A stretch of DNA of 64,000 nucleotides, taken from Microbacterium sp. SORGH_AS_0428. Lineage in GTDB: Bacteria > Actinomycetota > Actinomycetes > Actinomycetales > Microbacteriaceae. Each line of letters starts with the position of its first letter. Position 1 is the stretch's first letter. The stretch lies in the NCBI RefSeq assembly GCF_031453615.1, contig NZ_JAVIZT010000001.1, forward strand, positions 992,001 through 1,056,000, written 5' to 3'. The notes under the pieces are model-generated. The model saw nothing but the letters and a program-made list of their open reading frames with translations, did not search any database and was not told where the DNA came from. Below, one piece after another: positions 52,878 to 62,490 of this stretch. Both the position numbers and the translations under genes were made by a program.

Positions 52878-54853
52878 AGAAGGTCCATTTCGTCCACGGC
52901 GTCCTCGACGGGCGTGGCCCGCTCGGAACGGCGCCATCTGCGGTACGCGGGATCCAGCGCGTACCGCGTGCCGCGGTAGATCGAGCGCAACGGCTTGTGC
53001 ACCGCCGCCATCAGCGGGTACCAGCGCGGGTGACGCAGCTTCATGTACGCCAAGGCGTATCCGACGGGGCCTCCCCCGAGGAAGTCGCCCGACGCATCCA
53101 GCAGATGCACCTGATCGATCGCGTATCCCTGGACGTTCGCGCTGATGCGATCCAGCTTGTATTCGAGCGAGGTGTGGCTGATCGCGGCGTAGCGCGTGGT
53201 CGCGACGGTCTTCGTGTAGAAGCCCAGTTCGGCCGCGGCGTAGCTGAACAGGCGCTCCTGCACGTGTGCGACGCTGCCGTCCTTGTGGTTCTTCGGCGAC
53301 GGGTAGTCCTTGTAGGTCCACTCGACGTCGGTCAGCAGACGCAGCGCCTCGGGGCGGAAGGCGAACATACAGCCGTAGGGGGCCAGGGGCGTGGGATCGT
53401 CGAAGGGGACGTGGATGCCTAGTCGCTCGCTCAGCTTCTCGGCCTCGTCCTTGTTGCCGAACCACCCGCGGCCCAGGGTGGGATAACCGATGTGGATGGT
53501 GGGCGCGTAGGCGATTCCGAGTCCCGGCTCGTGCTGGAAGAGGCCGAGCAGGTTCGCGGCGTAGCCCGGAGAGTTCAACAGGTTCATCATCTGATGACGC
53601 CGGAACAGGTCGCCCGCGTTCTTACCTTCCTGAACCGTCTTCTTCGAGTGGATCTTGAAGATGACGTCGTAGTCGTCGCTGCGCAGCACATCGGCGCACC
53701 CGACGAAGAACGCGCCCATGTCGCGCCCGCGATTGGACGGCAGGACACGCACGTCCACGCGCCCCCGGTGGGGGTCGGCGACCTCATCGAGGATGGTGCG
53801 GATCACCCGGGCGCTGCTCTCGTCGACCGTCGTGATGAACAGGTCGTACTCGGAGGGCAGGCTCGCGCAGTACCCCAGCATCTCCCGCGTCAGCTCGACG
53901 TAGAAGATGTGCGCGACCACGGCGACGCGCAGAGGCGCCGTCTCGTCGTAGGAGATCGCCGTGTCCGGCATGATCTCCAGCATGGCGGCGTTGGTGTTGA
54001 ACGCCTTCGGCTGCGAACTGCGCGCGATGTTGCGCCAGATCATGTCGACCGGGTATCCGAGCGCGTCGGCCTTCTCCGCGAAGCGCCGGGCGATGATCGA
54101 ATGACGATCCAGCAGCAGCGGATCGTGGAAGAAGGGCCGGCGCTTCAGCGCGGGGCATCCGTCCTCCAGCAGCGCCTCGGCATCGTAGAAGGCGGGGTGC
54201 CACGTCGAGTAGTTCCGCTGCGGGAACGCGACCTCGTAGGTGAAGCCGAGCTTCGAGAAGTGGTCGGTGAAGCGCGACTCGTGACTCAGGATCGAATCTG
54301 TGTAGGAGACGATCGGCGGCATGTCGCGCCAGTACGCGCGCCACGCGTCGCTGAGGAACATCGACCGGCGCACAGAGATCCAGTGCGACTGGATGTGGCT
54401 GGGCAGCACACCGCGACGCGTGAAGGGGTTCGGGACCTGCTTGGCGTGCTCGGTCATGCCCCAGAAGTCGACGCGGGCGTTGTCCATCCGCTCGAAGACC
54501 GGCTCGAACGGGTTGACCGGACCGAACCACGTGTAGTTCATGAGGATCAGCTCGTCGTAGGCGGCGAGACGCTCCTCGCCGAACTCCTCGAGGGCCTTCT
54601 TGTAGCCCCAGACGTCGAACCCGACGTTCTCACGCAGCCAGATCGTGTCCACGAGCGGCTCGAGCCGGGCGCGCCCCTGGTCGGAGAGCTGACCGTTGAC
54701 GACGACGAAGATGTGCTCCGCGAACGGACGCAGCCGCTCCAGCTTGTACGCCACGTAGTCGTCCACGATCCCTTGAGGGTCGTAGAAGAGATAGAAGATA
54801 ACGCGTCGCCCGCCCGCCGGGTACGTCGCGAGCTGGTCGGCTCGTTCGCTCAC
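52874..54853 (-). CDS. RgpF-like rhamnan synthesis protein (glycosyltransferase)
   Basis: A 659-residue protein of the RgpF family, which contributes to rhamnose-rich wall polysaccharide synthesis in streptococci. Landmarks are VIFYLFYDPQG at the N-terminus, RENVGFDVWGYKKALEEFG, VLPSNRGRDMGAFF and IFKIHSKKTVQ, plus APYGCMFAFRPEALRLL near the C-terminus, consistent with two glycosyltransferase-like halves. A GTG start at 54853 gives a normal N-terminus, although upstream Shine-Dalgarno support is weak. It lies 65 bases after the previous gene and is coupled to the acyltransferase gene. It implies that rhamnose or a similar deoxysugar is present in the polymer. Confidence 0.87.
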   Translation of the reverse strand: MSERADQLATYPAGGRRVIFYLFYDPQGIVDDYVAYKLERLRPFAEHIFVVVNGQLSDQGRARLEPLVDTIWLRENVGFDVWGYKKALEEFGEERLAAYDELILMNYTWFGPVNPFEPVFERMDNARVDFWGMTEHAKQVPNPFTRRGVLPSHIQSHWISVRRSMFLSDAWRAYWRDMPPIVSYTDSILSHESRFTDHFSKLGFTYEVAFPQRNYSTWHPAFYDAEALLEDGCPALKRRPFFHDPLLLDRHSIIARRFAEKADALGYPVDMIWRNIARSSQPKAFNTNAAMLEIMPDTAISYDETAPLRVAVVAHIFYVELTREMLGYCASLPSEYDLFITTVDESSARVIRTILDEVADPHRGRVDVRVLPSNRGRDMGAFFVGCADVLRSDDYDVIFKIHSKKTVQEGKNAGDLFRRHQMMNLLNSPGYAANLLGLFQHEPGLGIAYAPTIHIGYPTLGRGWFGNKDEAEKLSERLGIHVPFDDPTPLAPYGCMFAFRPEALRLLTDVEWTYKDYPSPKNHKDGSVAHVQERLFSYAAAELGFYTKTVATTRYAAISHTSLEYKLDRISANVQGYAIDQVHLLDASGDFLGGGPVGYALAYMKLRHPRWYPLMAAVHKPLRSIYRGTRYALDPAYRRWRRSERATPVEDAVDEMDLL

Positions 54854-54918
54854 TCGATGACTCTCAGTTCTGTTCGTGGCGCGCCGCGATGCCGCACGTC
54901 GGCGCACGGCTGCCGATT

Positions 54919-57150
54919 CTACCCGGGCGATTCTGAGGATGATCTCCGCCCGCCGGAGACGACGTCGTCGATCACCCGTGCGCGCGCGTCGAAGGAGTGC
55001 TCGGTGCGGACGCGCTCGGCGATGACGGCGAGCTCGTCGTCATCCGGGAAGAGCGCATCCGGATCGCGCCCGAGCAGCGCGACCAGCTGCTCGGGCGTGT
55101 CGTAGGTGACGACGGCGGGCCCGAAGACCTCCGCCATGTGCTCGACGGACTCGCTGATGACGCGTCCGCCGGCGGCGACGACATCGAACGGTCGCATTGC
55201 CATGAACCCCTCGCGCCGCATCGCAGGCCAGTGGTCGTTGAGCACCACGGCCGCGCTCTCGTAGCGCAGGCTGAGCTCGTCGTTGGGAATGGAATCGGCC
55301 TCGATGGCCGACCCCGGGATGAAGCCGCGCCAGTCCGGTCCGTAGACCTTCACGTCGATGCCGGCTTCCAGCGGCGCGACCACCGCGGGCCGCGCGATGC
55401 CGCGGGCTGTTCCCACGAAGACGATGTCGCGGGTGCGCCGGAGACCCCGAGGGAAGAACGCGTCGGCGTCCGTGCACTCGAGAAGCGGATCGATCCGCAC
55501 ACCCCAACGGCGGCTCATGCGCCGGGCCCACCCCGGTGAGACGGCGAAGACGTGGTCGACATCGGCGACCTCGTCGCGGGTGATCTCGTCCGGGTGGCTG
55601 ATGATCCACTCCACACGCACCCCGTTCGAGGGCACCGGGAGCCGGCGAGGGCCGCGCACCAGCACGTGGACGTCGTCGAGATAGGTCGTCGGCCGGTCCG
55701 CTGCCGCCTCCGCATCCACGACGACGTCGTGTCCGAGACGCCGCAGCGCGCGGGCGAGCCCGCGGGCGAAGTGCGCGTCGCCCCACACCTCACCCGCTGC
55801 TCCCGCGGGCGCGCAGGTCTTGATCGCCCAGCGCTGCGGGCGCCCCGCCGCATCCGTCCAGCGCAGCCGCGGTACGGCGACCGCGCCGGAGGGTCCGGGC
55901 CACCCCGCCACCTCGAGACCGGCGGCGTGCAGCAGACGCCGGAGGTCCGCCTCGTCATCGCGCGTTGCCAGGGCCGCGGGAAGCACGGTGCCGCCGGCAT
56001 GCGCGAAAGCGCGATCCGCCTCCTCCGGCGCGAGCACGATGTCCGCGAGCAACCGGGCGGAGCCGGCGAGGTGCGACGCGAGTTCCGCGGCGAACGGCGT
56101 GTCGCCGTGCTCGTCCAGCACGCGCTCCAGCACCCGCGCCGGTGCGGCGAAGGTGCGCCCGCTCGCCAACGGCACCTCCATCGACTCGACGGTGAACTCC
56201 TGCGCGTCCTCGAGCGGATGGTCTCGGAGCGGGCGGACAAGACCCCGTCCCGGCCAGACACCCCCGCCCAGACCGGCGAGCGTCCCGTCGTGACGGCGCG
56301 CGAGAGGCGAAGCCACCGCCGTCTCGGCGGCGTCCAGGAGCCGTCTCGCCTGCGCCGCGTCCAGCGCATGGCGAGGATCCACCGTCAGCACGCGCCGGTG
56401 CCGAGCCTTCTGTACCGCCGACCGGACGGCGGGAGAGAAGCCCGTGCCGTGCGGCAGCCGGATCGCACCCGCGCCGGTCAGATCGGCGGCGAGTGCGAGT
56501 GCGCTCCAGACGCTGGGCTCGACGCCGACGGCCACGAGATCGACCTCGGCGTCCTGCGTCTCGGCGATCGATGCGAGGCGCTCGTCGAGGTGTTCCTCGC
56601 CCGGTTGGATGAGTCTGACGACGAGGTCCCGGCCGGCGCGTGCGCTGTCCCAGCGCGAACGACGCGTCGATGCGAGGGCCACCGAACGCCAGTGCCGCAG
56701 CGAGACGCGCACGCTCCGGCCGCCGATCACGGCGTTGACGACGGCGACGTCGCGACCCGCCCACGCCCCGTCGAGTCGGGGGCCGGCGGCGCGCTCGGCG
56801 AGCGGCAGCCACGGGTGCACCTGCACGCTGGGACGATCGCTGACCAGGTACGCGTAGAGGGCCGGCACGCGCCCGGAGTCCGGAAGCCGCCGCGAGAGGA
56901 AGCGCTCCTCGATCAGGGGGTTCGGACTCGTTCCCTCACGGAAGCCGACCGACACGTAATGCACCGCGCAGCGCAAGCGGGAGGTCGGCCCCCAGCCGCG
57001 CTGCGCAGCGTAGAACTCCGCATCGAACAGGCCGGAGCGCAGCACCGCACGAAGCCACCATGCGCGGTCGACGAGCGAGATCACCCGCGCGGCGAGCGGA
57101 TTGCCGCGGAGCTCCCGCACGGCGCGGCGCACATGCGCGATCCGCGTCAT
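54919..57150 (-). CDS. Multi-domain glycosyltransferase with CgeB-like C-terminus
   Basis: A 743-residue protein. Near the N-terminus, FDAEFYAAQRGWG followed by HYVSVGFREGTSPNPLIEERF is a motif that often precedes glycosyltransferase domains in surface-polysaccharide proteins. A middle region (about 130-480) has no recognised motif. The C-terminal domain (about 480-735) is a GT-B type glycosyltransferase of the CgeB/Glyco_trans_1_2 kind, with DDVHVLVRG, DHVFAVSPGW, RDIVFVGTARG and LNDHWPAMRREGFMAMRPFDVVAAGG. The start at 57150 overlaps the preceding stop by 4 bases. It probably adds one sugar type of the wall polymer; donor unknown. Confidence 0.75.
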   Translation of the reverse strand: MTRIAHVRRAVRELRGNPLAARVISLVDRAWWLRAVLRSGLFDAEFYAAQRGWGPTSRLRCAVHYVSVGFREGTSPNPLIEERFLSRRLPDSGRVPALYAYLVSDRPSVQVHPWLPLAERAAGPRLDGAWAGRDVAVVNAVIGGRSVRVSLRHWRSVALASTRRSRWDSARAGRDLVVRLIQPGEEHLDERLASIAETQDAEVDLVAVGVEPSVWSALALAADLTGAGAIRLPHGTGFSPAVRSAVQKARHRRVLTVDPRHALDAAQARRLLDAAETAVASPLARRHDGTLAGLGGGVWPGRGLVRPLRDHPLEDAQEFTVESMEVPLASGRTFAAPARVLERVLDEHGDTPFAAELASHLAGSARLLADIVLAPEEADRAFAHAGGTVLPAALATRDDEADLRRLLHAAGLEVAGWPGPSGAVAVPRLRWTDAAGRPQRWAIKTCAPAGAAGEVWGDAHFARGLARALRRLGHDVVVDAEAAADRPTTYLDDVHVLVRGPRRLPVPSNGVRVEWIISHPDEITRDEVADVDHVFAVSPGWARRMSRRWGVRIDPLLECTDADAFFPRGLRRTRDIVFVGTARGIARPAVVAPLEAGIDVKVYGPDWRGFIPGSAIEADSIPNDELSLRYESAAVVLNDHWPAMRREGFMAMRPFDVVAAGGRVISESVEHMAEVFGPAVVTYDTPEQLVALLGRDPDALFPDDDELAVIAERVRTEHSFDARARVIDDVVSGGRRSSSESPG

Positions 57151-58043
57151 CGTCCCGTGCCCCGGCGCCGTCGCGCGGCGAGCACGACGCGTCGCGCGAG
57201 CGCCGAGAAGGGATGCCGACGGTCGAGTTCGACGGTGAGGCGGGCGAACAGCTCGCGACGCAGCTCGGCGAACTCGCCCGCGATCATCAGCGGCAGCCCG
57301 ACGCCGTTGCGTTCGATCCATTCCTGGAGCGCCCGGTCGCGCACGACGGCGTCGTCGCGCCGGTGCTCGGTCTCGAGGGCGAACATGCTGTTCGCGTCCG
57401 CCGCACCCGCGGACGGGCGCTGCGCCCAGATCGCGAGCGGCTCCGGGATGAAGCCGATCGTGTGGTGCACGAGCAGCCGGAGGGTGAACTCCCAGTCCTC
57501 GACCGCGTCCAGGGTCTCGTCGTACCCGCCCACCGCATCGTGCGCAGCGCGGCGATAGAGGAACGAGATCGGAACCGCGCGGTTGACCTGGAGCATCTCG
57601 GTGAGCGAGATGCGCTGCATGTCGGCCCAGAAGGGCGCCGTGCCCACCTGGCGCCACGCGCCGTCCTGCCATGCCTCGTAACGGATCGTGGTGCGCGTCA
57701 TCACCCCGATGTCCTCGGGGTGGGCGTCGAGCCACGCGACGCAGCGGGCGAGGAACTCGCGCTCCCACAGGTCGTCGTCGTCGTGCAGCACCAGCAGATC
57801 GCCGCCCGCGGCGGCCACCCCCGCGTTGGCCGCGGCGCAGCGCCCCGGGCGCTCGGGCTCGACCACGCGCACCGCCGCGAGACCGGCCTCGTCGACGACT
57901 CTGGCCGTCATCGCGGAATCCGTCCCGTCGTCGACGACCACCACCTCGAAGTCGCGGAACGTCTGCGCGCCGATGTCGCGCAGGGCACGGGCGAGAAACC
58001 AGGGCCGATCCTTGGTGCGCAGGACGACGCTTACACGTGGCAT
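57147..58043 (-). CDS. Glycosyltransferase family 2
   Basis: A 298-residue inverting GT-A enzyme: VSVVLRTKDRPWFLARAL at the N-terminus, VVVVDDGTDSAMTA, the metal-binding acidic cluster in LHDDDDLWE and VEDWEFTLRLL in the acceptor region. There are no membrane helices. The start at 58043 gives the canonical N-terminus. It lies 20 bases after the upstream glycosyltransferase gene and is coupled to the next one, so it belongs to a single wall-polysaccharide operon. Confidence 0.87.
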   Translation of the reverse strand: MPRVSVVLRTKDRPWFLARALRDIGAQTFRDFEVVVVDDGTDSAMTARVVDEAGLAAVRVVEPERPGRCAAANAGVAAAGGDLLVLHDDDDLWEREFLARCVAWLDAHPEDIGVMTRTTIRYEAWQDGAWRQVGTAPFWADMQRISLTEMLQVNRAVPISFLYRRAAHDAVGGYDETLDAVEDWEFTLRLLVHHTIGFIPEPLAIWAQRPSAGAADANSMFALETEHRRDDAVVRDRALQEWIERNGVGLPLMIAGEFAELRRELFARLTVELDRRHPFSALARRVVLAARRRRGTGR

Positions 58044-58063
58044 GGTCACCAGCCTATTTCGCC

Positions 58064-59170
58064 CTACAGCTCGGAGTGCAGCGCCCAGACCCGCTCGGCG
58101 TGATCGCGCCAGGAGAACGCACGTCCGCGATCGGCCGCACGCACCGCGTACCGCTTCCTGCTCTCGTCCGAAGCGAGAACCTGCCCGAGAGCGTCGGAGA
58201 GGGACTCGACCGGCGCGATGAGCGCGCCGTCGAGGAGCACCTCTTCGTGGACCGCCGATGCCATCGCCACGATGGGCACGCCCAGCGCCAGCGCTTCCAC
58301 GGCCCGCCACGGAAATGCGCTGAGCGCGGACGGCGAGACGAGCGCGCTCGCCGCATCCAGCACGGATGCCCGGTCGGGAGCACTGAGATGGGCGTGCACG
58401 CTGACCCGCTCTGGGGCGAGCCCGGCCGCCGAAGCGAGATCCCGGACACGACTCTTCTCCTCCGCCGCGGCGTCCAGCACCACGACGCCGCGATCGCACC
58501 CGCGGGATCCGATCGCCGAGAACGCCGCCGCGAAGGCGGCGTCGTCACACCGGGATCCTGCGACGACGATGACGTCCTCCGCGACGCCGAGCTCGCGGCG
58601 CCGCCCGACCGCGTCCGACGGAACAGCGAAGCCTTGCGGTGCGGCTCCGGGGATGACGCGCACGCGACCCGCCAGCCGCGGCGCGACCTCCCCGAGCTTC
58701 GCCGCGAGTGCGTGCGTGGGCACGACCACAGCGTCGGCGAACTTCTCGGTGCGTCGCATGAGTGCCCGCTGGGCGGCGACGGCACCGCGGGGAAGATCGC
58801 CCGGAACCTCCCACGCGCACAGCTCCCACAGCGTCACGACGGTCTGATCGTTGTCGTTGACGCGATCGTGACGCACGAGCGGCGCGAGAGGTCCCGGCGC
58901 ATGGATGAGTCCTCCGCCGATCCCGGGTGCGATCCCGAGTTGCCAGGACGCAGCCAGAGCCGGCCGCGCCAGGGGCGCGCGCCAGACATCTGCCAGGCCG
59001 GCGATCTCGGCCGCGGCGTTCTCCGCCCCCGCAGGCACGATCGCCCCCACGGCACATCCGCGTGGCGCCGTCCTCACGAGAGCCGCCGCGATCTCCCGCG
59101 CGGCTTCGGCGGCGTCAGGATCGACCACATCGATCAGCTGATCGAGCACGAGGCGGAGCGTGACGGTCAT
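58064..59170 (-). CDS. GT-B glycosyltransferase (family 4-like)
   Basis: A 368-residue GT-B enzyme. The N-terminal domain includes RPALAASWQLGIAPGIGGGLIHAPGPLAPL and a conserved VVPTHALAAKL segment. The C-terminal domain has LVSPSALSAFPWRAVEALALGVPIVA, the nucleotide-sugar-binding EX7E-like region (Glu in the middle of the helix). It is the first gene of the eight-gene polysaccharide operon, with a TAGTCT -10 box 6 bases before the ATG. Substrate unknown. Confidence 0.82.
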   Translation of the reverse strand: MTVTLRLVLDQLIDVVDPDAAEAAREIAAALVRTAPRGCAVGAIVPAGAENAAAEIAGLADVWRAPLARPALAASWQLGIAPGIGGGLIHAPGPLAPLVRHDRVNDNDQTVVTLWELCAWEVPGDLPRGAVAAQRALMRRTEKFADAVVVPTHALAAKLGEVAPRLAGRVRVIPGAAPQGFAVPSDAVGRRRELGVAEDVIVVAGSRCDDAAFAAAFSAIGSRGCDRGVVVLDAAAEEKSRVRDLASAAGLAPERVSVHAHLSAPDRASVLDAASALVSPSALSAFPWRAVEALALGVPIVAMASAVHEEVLLDGALIAPVESLSDALGQVLASDESRKRYAVRAADRGRAFSWRDHAERVWALHSEL

Positions 59171-59176
59171 CCTTCG

Positions 59177-59182
59177 AGACTA
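59177..59182 (-). promoter_or_regulatory. -10 box of the eight-gene polysaccharide operon (leaderless type)
   Basis: TAGTCT on the minus strand, 6 bases before the ATG at 59170. Confidence 0.5.
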
Positions 59183-59230
59183 CCCATCCGATCGCGCCCG
59201 CTTCTGGGAGCTCACCGCGCCGGTATGCTC

Positions 59231-60706
59231 TCAGCCCTCGGGAGTCGGGGAGGGTGTCGGCGGGTACAGAGCCTGCTGAACGATCTGGTGCACCTTGTCG
59301 TAATCGGGATGGCGATCGTCGATGCCGCCCTGCGGGGTCAGCTCGATCGAGGTGACCGGCTGCTCCTTCGCCTTGATCGCGAGCTCCACGAAGTACCCGA
59401 GCATGGTCTGCGGGACGTCCGTCTTGACGAGGTGGGTGCCTGCCGCCGCGACGTCCTGGAACCGGCTGAGGACGTTGCCGGGAGTGAACTGCGCGAGAAT
59501 CGCCTCCTGCAGCTGGCGCTGGCGCAGCATGCGGTCCCAGTCGTTGGTGGTGTAGCGCGATCGGGCGTACCACTGGGCGGTGTCGCCATCCATGTGCTGC
59601 TCGCCGGGTTCGATCCACCCGATCGCCCACTCCTCGGCGCTCTGCCCCTCGTAGGTGGGACCGCCGCCCTTCGGGAGACGCTCGCTGACGTTGATGTCCA
59701 CACCGCCCAGCGCGTCGATCAGCGCGGCGAAACCATCCATATCGATGAACGCGTAGAACGGGATCTGGATGCCGAGGATCCCCTCGGCGGCGTCCTTCGT
59801 CGCCTCGACACCGGGCTCGGATCCGTTGGCGACCGCATCCGGATAGATCGCGTTGCCGTCCTGACAGACCTCGACCTCGGTGCGCAGCTGGTTGATCCCG
59901 CTGCCCCAGCCGCACGTCGCGCTGGGATGCGACTCGTGTCCGTTCGGGTACTTGTCCTGCATCGGGCCCGGAGCGAACGGGAAGTTGGGCATGTCACGCG
60001 GGATCCCGAAGATCGTCGTCGCGCCCGTCTCCGCGTTGATCGAGACCACCGAGATGCTGTCGAAACGCATGGAGTCGCGGCCTTCACCGCTGTCGGCGCC
60101 GAGCAGCAGGATGTTGTAGTAGCCGTCGACGGGTTCCACGGCGGGCCCGGTCTGGGTGAAGACCGCGCCGAGCGCGTCGCGCGCGGCACCGACCGAGTTC
60201 GACGCCCACACCGCACCCGCGCTGGAGAGCACCAGTGCGCCGATGGCGACGATCGAGGTGGCCAGCCGCGCCCAGGGCTGGATCTTCACGAGCCGCACGA
60301 GACGGAGGGTGTCGATCGTCAGGACGATCCACAGCCCGGCGTAGAGGAACAGGATCCCCTGCACGACGAGCATGGGCACCGGCCGCAGCAGCGCGAGCCA
60401 CCCCGGGACCCAGGCCCCTGTCGCGAGGTCGACGAAGGTACCGATATCGACCAGCGCGATCACCGCGCAGATGAGCGCGAGCGCCCAGAGCAGCAGTGTC
60501 GCGCCGAGGCCGAACCGTCCGAGCCGGCGATTGCCCGCCAGTGCCTGAGCGGAGCCCGGGACCAGGAAGTTCAGCACGACGAGCCACCATGCGCGTCGCG
60601 TCATGACGGCACGGGACGAGCTGTCCGGATATCGCAGCGGATAGGGGTTGACCACCGGCGCGGCCGCCTGGCGCCGACCGGGGCGCGGCGGGCTCACTGC
60701 GCTCAC
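59231..60706 (-). CDS. LytR-CpsA-Psr (LCP) family wall-polymer ligase
   Basis: A 491-residue protein with a Pro-rich cytoplasmic start, about four membrane helices (roughly residues 40-190) and an extracytoplasmic LCP domain. The key residues are present: [19 protein letters not shown] (Asp and Arg), GIPRDMPN, and [19 protein letters not shown], which contains the conserved Arg-Asp-Arg-Gln pattern. LCP enzymes transfer polyprenyl-linked glycopolymers onto peptidoglycan. A GTG start overlaps the purE stop (GTGA); a second GTG at 60697 is possible. It precedes the glycosyltransferase operon and most likely attaches its product. Confidence 0.94.
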   Translation of the reverse strand: MSAVSPPRPGRRQAAAPVVNPYPLRYPDSSSRAVMTRRAWWLVVLNFLVPGSAQALAGNRRLGRFGLGATLLLWALALICAVIALVDIGTFVDLATGAWVPGWLALLRPVPMLVVQGILFLYAGLWIVLTIDTLRLVRLVKIQPWARLATSIVAIGALVLSSAGAVWASNSVGAARDALGAVFTQTGPAVEPVDGYYNILLLGADSGEGRDSMRFDSISVVSINAETGATTIFGIPRDMPNFPFAPGPMQDKYPNGHESHPSATCGWGSGINQLRTEVEVCQDGNAIYPDAVANGSEPGVEATKDAAEGILGIQIPFYAFIDMDGFAALIDALGGVDINVSERLPKGGGPTYEGQSAEEWAIGWIEPGEQHMDGDTAQWYARSRYTTNDWDRMLRQRQLQEAILAQFTPGNVLSRFQDVAAAGTHLVKTDVPQTMLGYFVELAIKAKEQPVTSIELTPQGGIDDRHPDYDKVHQIVQQALYPPTPSPTPEG

Positions 60707-61218
60707 AACGAGTCCTTCAGCCGCTGGTTCTTCTGCTCGACGATCTGCTCGAGCTCGCGTGCGTACGACTCGAGTCGATCGGCGATGCCGGGATCCGATG
60801 CGCCGAGGATCCGCGCCGCGAGGATTCCGGCATTGCGTGCCCCGCCGATGGAGACGGTCGCGACCGGGATTCCGGCCGGCATCTGCACGATGCTCAGCAG
60901 CGAGTCCAGCCCGTCCAGCGTCGCGAGCGGGACGGGGACTCCGACGACGGGAAGCGGCGTCACGGATGCGAGCATTCCCGGCAGGTGCGCAGCTCCGCCG
61001 GCGCCGGCGATGATCACCCGCAGGCCGCGCGATCTCGCCTCGACGCCGTAGCGGTGCAGCTTCTCGGGAGTGCGGTGCGCGGAGACGACCTCCACCTCGT
61101 GCGGGATGCCGAACTCGGTGAGAGCGGCCGAAGCCTCGTTCATCACGCGCCAGTCGGAATCGGAGCCCATGACGACGCCGACCAGGGGCGCCTCGGAGGA
61201 ATGCAGCGGCCGGGTCAC
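60703..61218 (-). CDS. purE: 5-(carboxyamino)imidazole ribonucleotide mutase
   Basis: A 171-residue class I Pur[15 protein letters not shown] and [11 protein letters not shown] are the CAIR-binding motifs, and [17 protein letters not shown] carries the second active-site loop. It converts N5-CAIR, made by PurK, to CAIR in purine synthesis. A GTG start follows TAGCCT by 6 bases. It lies 62 bases downstream of purK and is translationally coupled to the LCP gene. Confidence 0.97.
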   Translation of the reverse strand: MTRPLHSSEAPLVGVVMGSDSDWRVMNEASAALTEFGIPHEVEVVSAHRTPEKLHRYGVEARSRGLRVIIAGAGGAAHLPGMLASVTPLPVVGVPVPLATLDGLDSLLSIVQMPAGIPVATVSIGGARNAGILAARILGASDPGIADRLESYARELEQIVEQKNQRLKDSL

Positions 61219-61224
61219 CCGTCA

Positions 61225-61230
61225 AGGCTA
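61225..61230 (-). promoter_or_regulatory. -10 box of purE (leaderless type)
   Basis: TAGCCT on the minus strand, 6 bases before the GTG at 61218. Confidence 0.5.
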
Positions 61231-61280
61231 GGCGGCATCACTGGAAGATCACCGCAACGGCGCGCGCGAGGTCGGAGCCG

Positions 61281-62417
61281 TCAGTCCAGGAAGTGCGCGG
61301 CGGCGGCCCTCGCCTCGTAGACCACGTCGTCGAGGTCGTCGCCGGCGACGTTCACGTGCCCCACCTTGCGACCGGGACGCGGCGCCTTGCCGTACGTGTG
61401 CACCTTCGCCGCCGGATGCGCGGACATCGCCGCATCGAAACGGTCCTCGAGCGTCCCCTCGGCCGGCCCGCCCAGGATGTTGATCATGACCGACCACGGC
61501 GCACGCGCGCCTGCCGCGCCCAGCGGCAGATCGAGCACGGCACGCAGGTGCTGCTCGAACTGACTCGTGATCGCGCCGTCCTGGCTCCAGTGACCACTGT
61601 TGTGCGGACGCATCGCGAGCTCGTTGACGAGCAGCCGCTCGTCGGTCGTCTCGAACAGTTCCACCGCCAGCATCCCGGTGACTCCGAGGCCGTCCGCGAT
61701 CGCGACGCCGATGCGCTCGGCCTCCGCGGCGAGCCGGCCGTGCGCACCGGGCGCCGGTGCCACGACCTCGGCACAGACGCCGTCACGCTGGACCGTCTCG
61801 ACCACGGGATACGCGACGATGTCGCCGGAGGGGCGCCGTGCGACCTGCTGCGCCAGCTCACGTCGGAAGTCGACGAGCTCCTCGACCAGGAGAGCTCCGC
61901 CGCGGGCATCCTCCGCGAGCGCCGTGAACCAGTCCTGCGCCTCGGTCGCCGCAGACACGACGCGTACGCCCTTGCCGTCATAGCCGCCGCGCGGCGTCTT
62001 CACGACGGCGCGTCGGCCGTGGTCGTCGAGGAACTCCTGCAGCTGCTCGGTGTTCTCCACGCGCGCCCAGTCGGGCTGGGGCATGCCGAGCTCCGCCAGT
62101 CGCTCGCGCATCTCGAGCTTGTCCTGCGCGAACCGCAGCGCGTCGGGGCCGGGATGCACTGCGACGCCCTCGGCGACGAGAGCGCGCAGCACGTCCTGCG
62201 GCACGTGCTCGTGATCGAAGGTCAGCACGTCGACGTCGCGGGCGAAGGCGCGCACCGTGTCGAGGTCGCGGTAGTCGCCCACCGCCGTCGCGGCGAGCGC
62301 CGCGCTCATCCCCTCGGACTCCGCCAGCACGCGGATCTCGAGACCGAGCTCCGCCGCCGGGGCGATCATCATCCGGGCAAGCTGTCCGCCGCCCACGACT
62401 CCCACGCGCACTGACAT
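61281..62417 (-). CDS. purK: 5-(carboxyamino)imidazole ribonucleotide synthase
   Basis: A 378-residue ATP-grasp enzyme that carboxylates AIR to N5-CAIR with ATP and bicarbonate. The N-terminal VGVVGGGQLARMM, central VVKTPRGGYDGKGV (ATP-binding loop) and ELAMRPHNSGHW (metal and substrate site) are characteristic. The start at 62417 has AAGGGGAA at good spacing. It forms the purK-purE pair and lies downstream of a PH-domain gene and birA, a common actinobacterial order. Confidence 0.97.
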   Translation of the reverse strand: MSVRVGVVGGGQLARMMIAPAAELGLEIRVLAESEGMSAALAATAVGDYRDLDTVRAFARDVDVLTFDHEHVPQDVLRALVAEGVAVHPGPDALRFAQDKLEMRERLAELGMPQPDWARVENTEQLQEFLDDHGRRAVVKTPRGGYDGKGVRVVSAATEAQDWFTALAEDARGGALLVEELVDFRRELAQQVARRPSGDIVAYPVVETVQRDGVCAEVVAPAPGAHGRLAAEAERIGVAIADGLGVTGMLAVELFETTDERLLVNELAMRPHNSGHWSQDGAITSQFEQHLRAVLDLPLGAAGARAPWSVMINILGGPAEGTLEDRFDAAMSAHPAAKVHTYGKAPRPGRKVGHVNVAGDDLDDVVYEARAAAAHFLD

Positions 62418-62490
62418 GATTCCCCTTCCGGACGCTGACCATTCTTCCTCACGCGGGCGCCCGTCGCGGGCGCTGTGGGGCGTCGGCGGC

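Noticed and set aside
57671..61051. An 1126-codon plus-strand open frame spanning several glycosyltransferase genes, the LCP gene and purE
   Set aside because: It crosses five well-supported minus-strand genes and is an artefact of GC-rich third positions.
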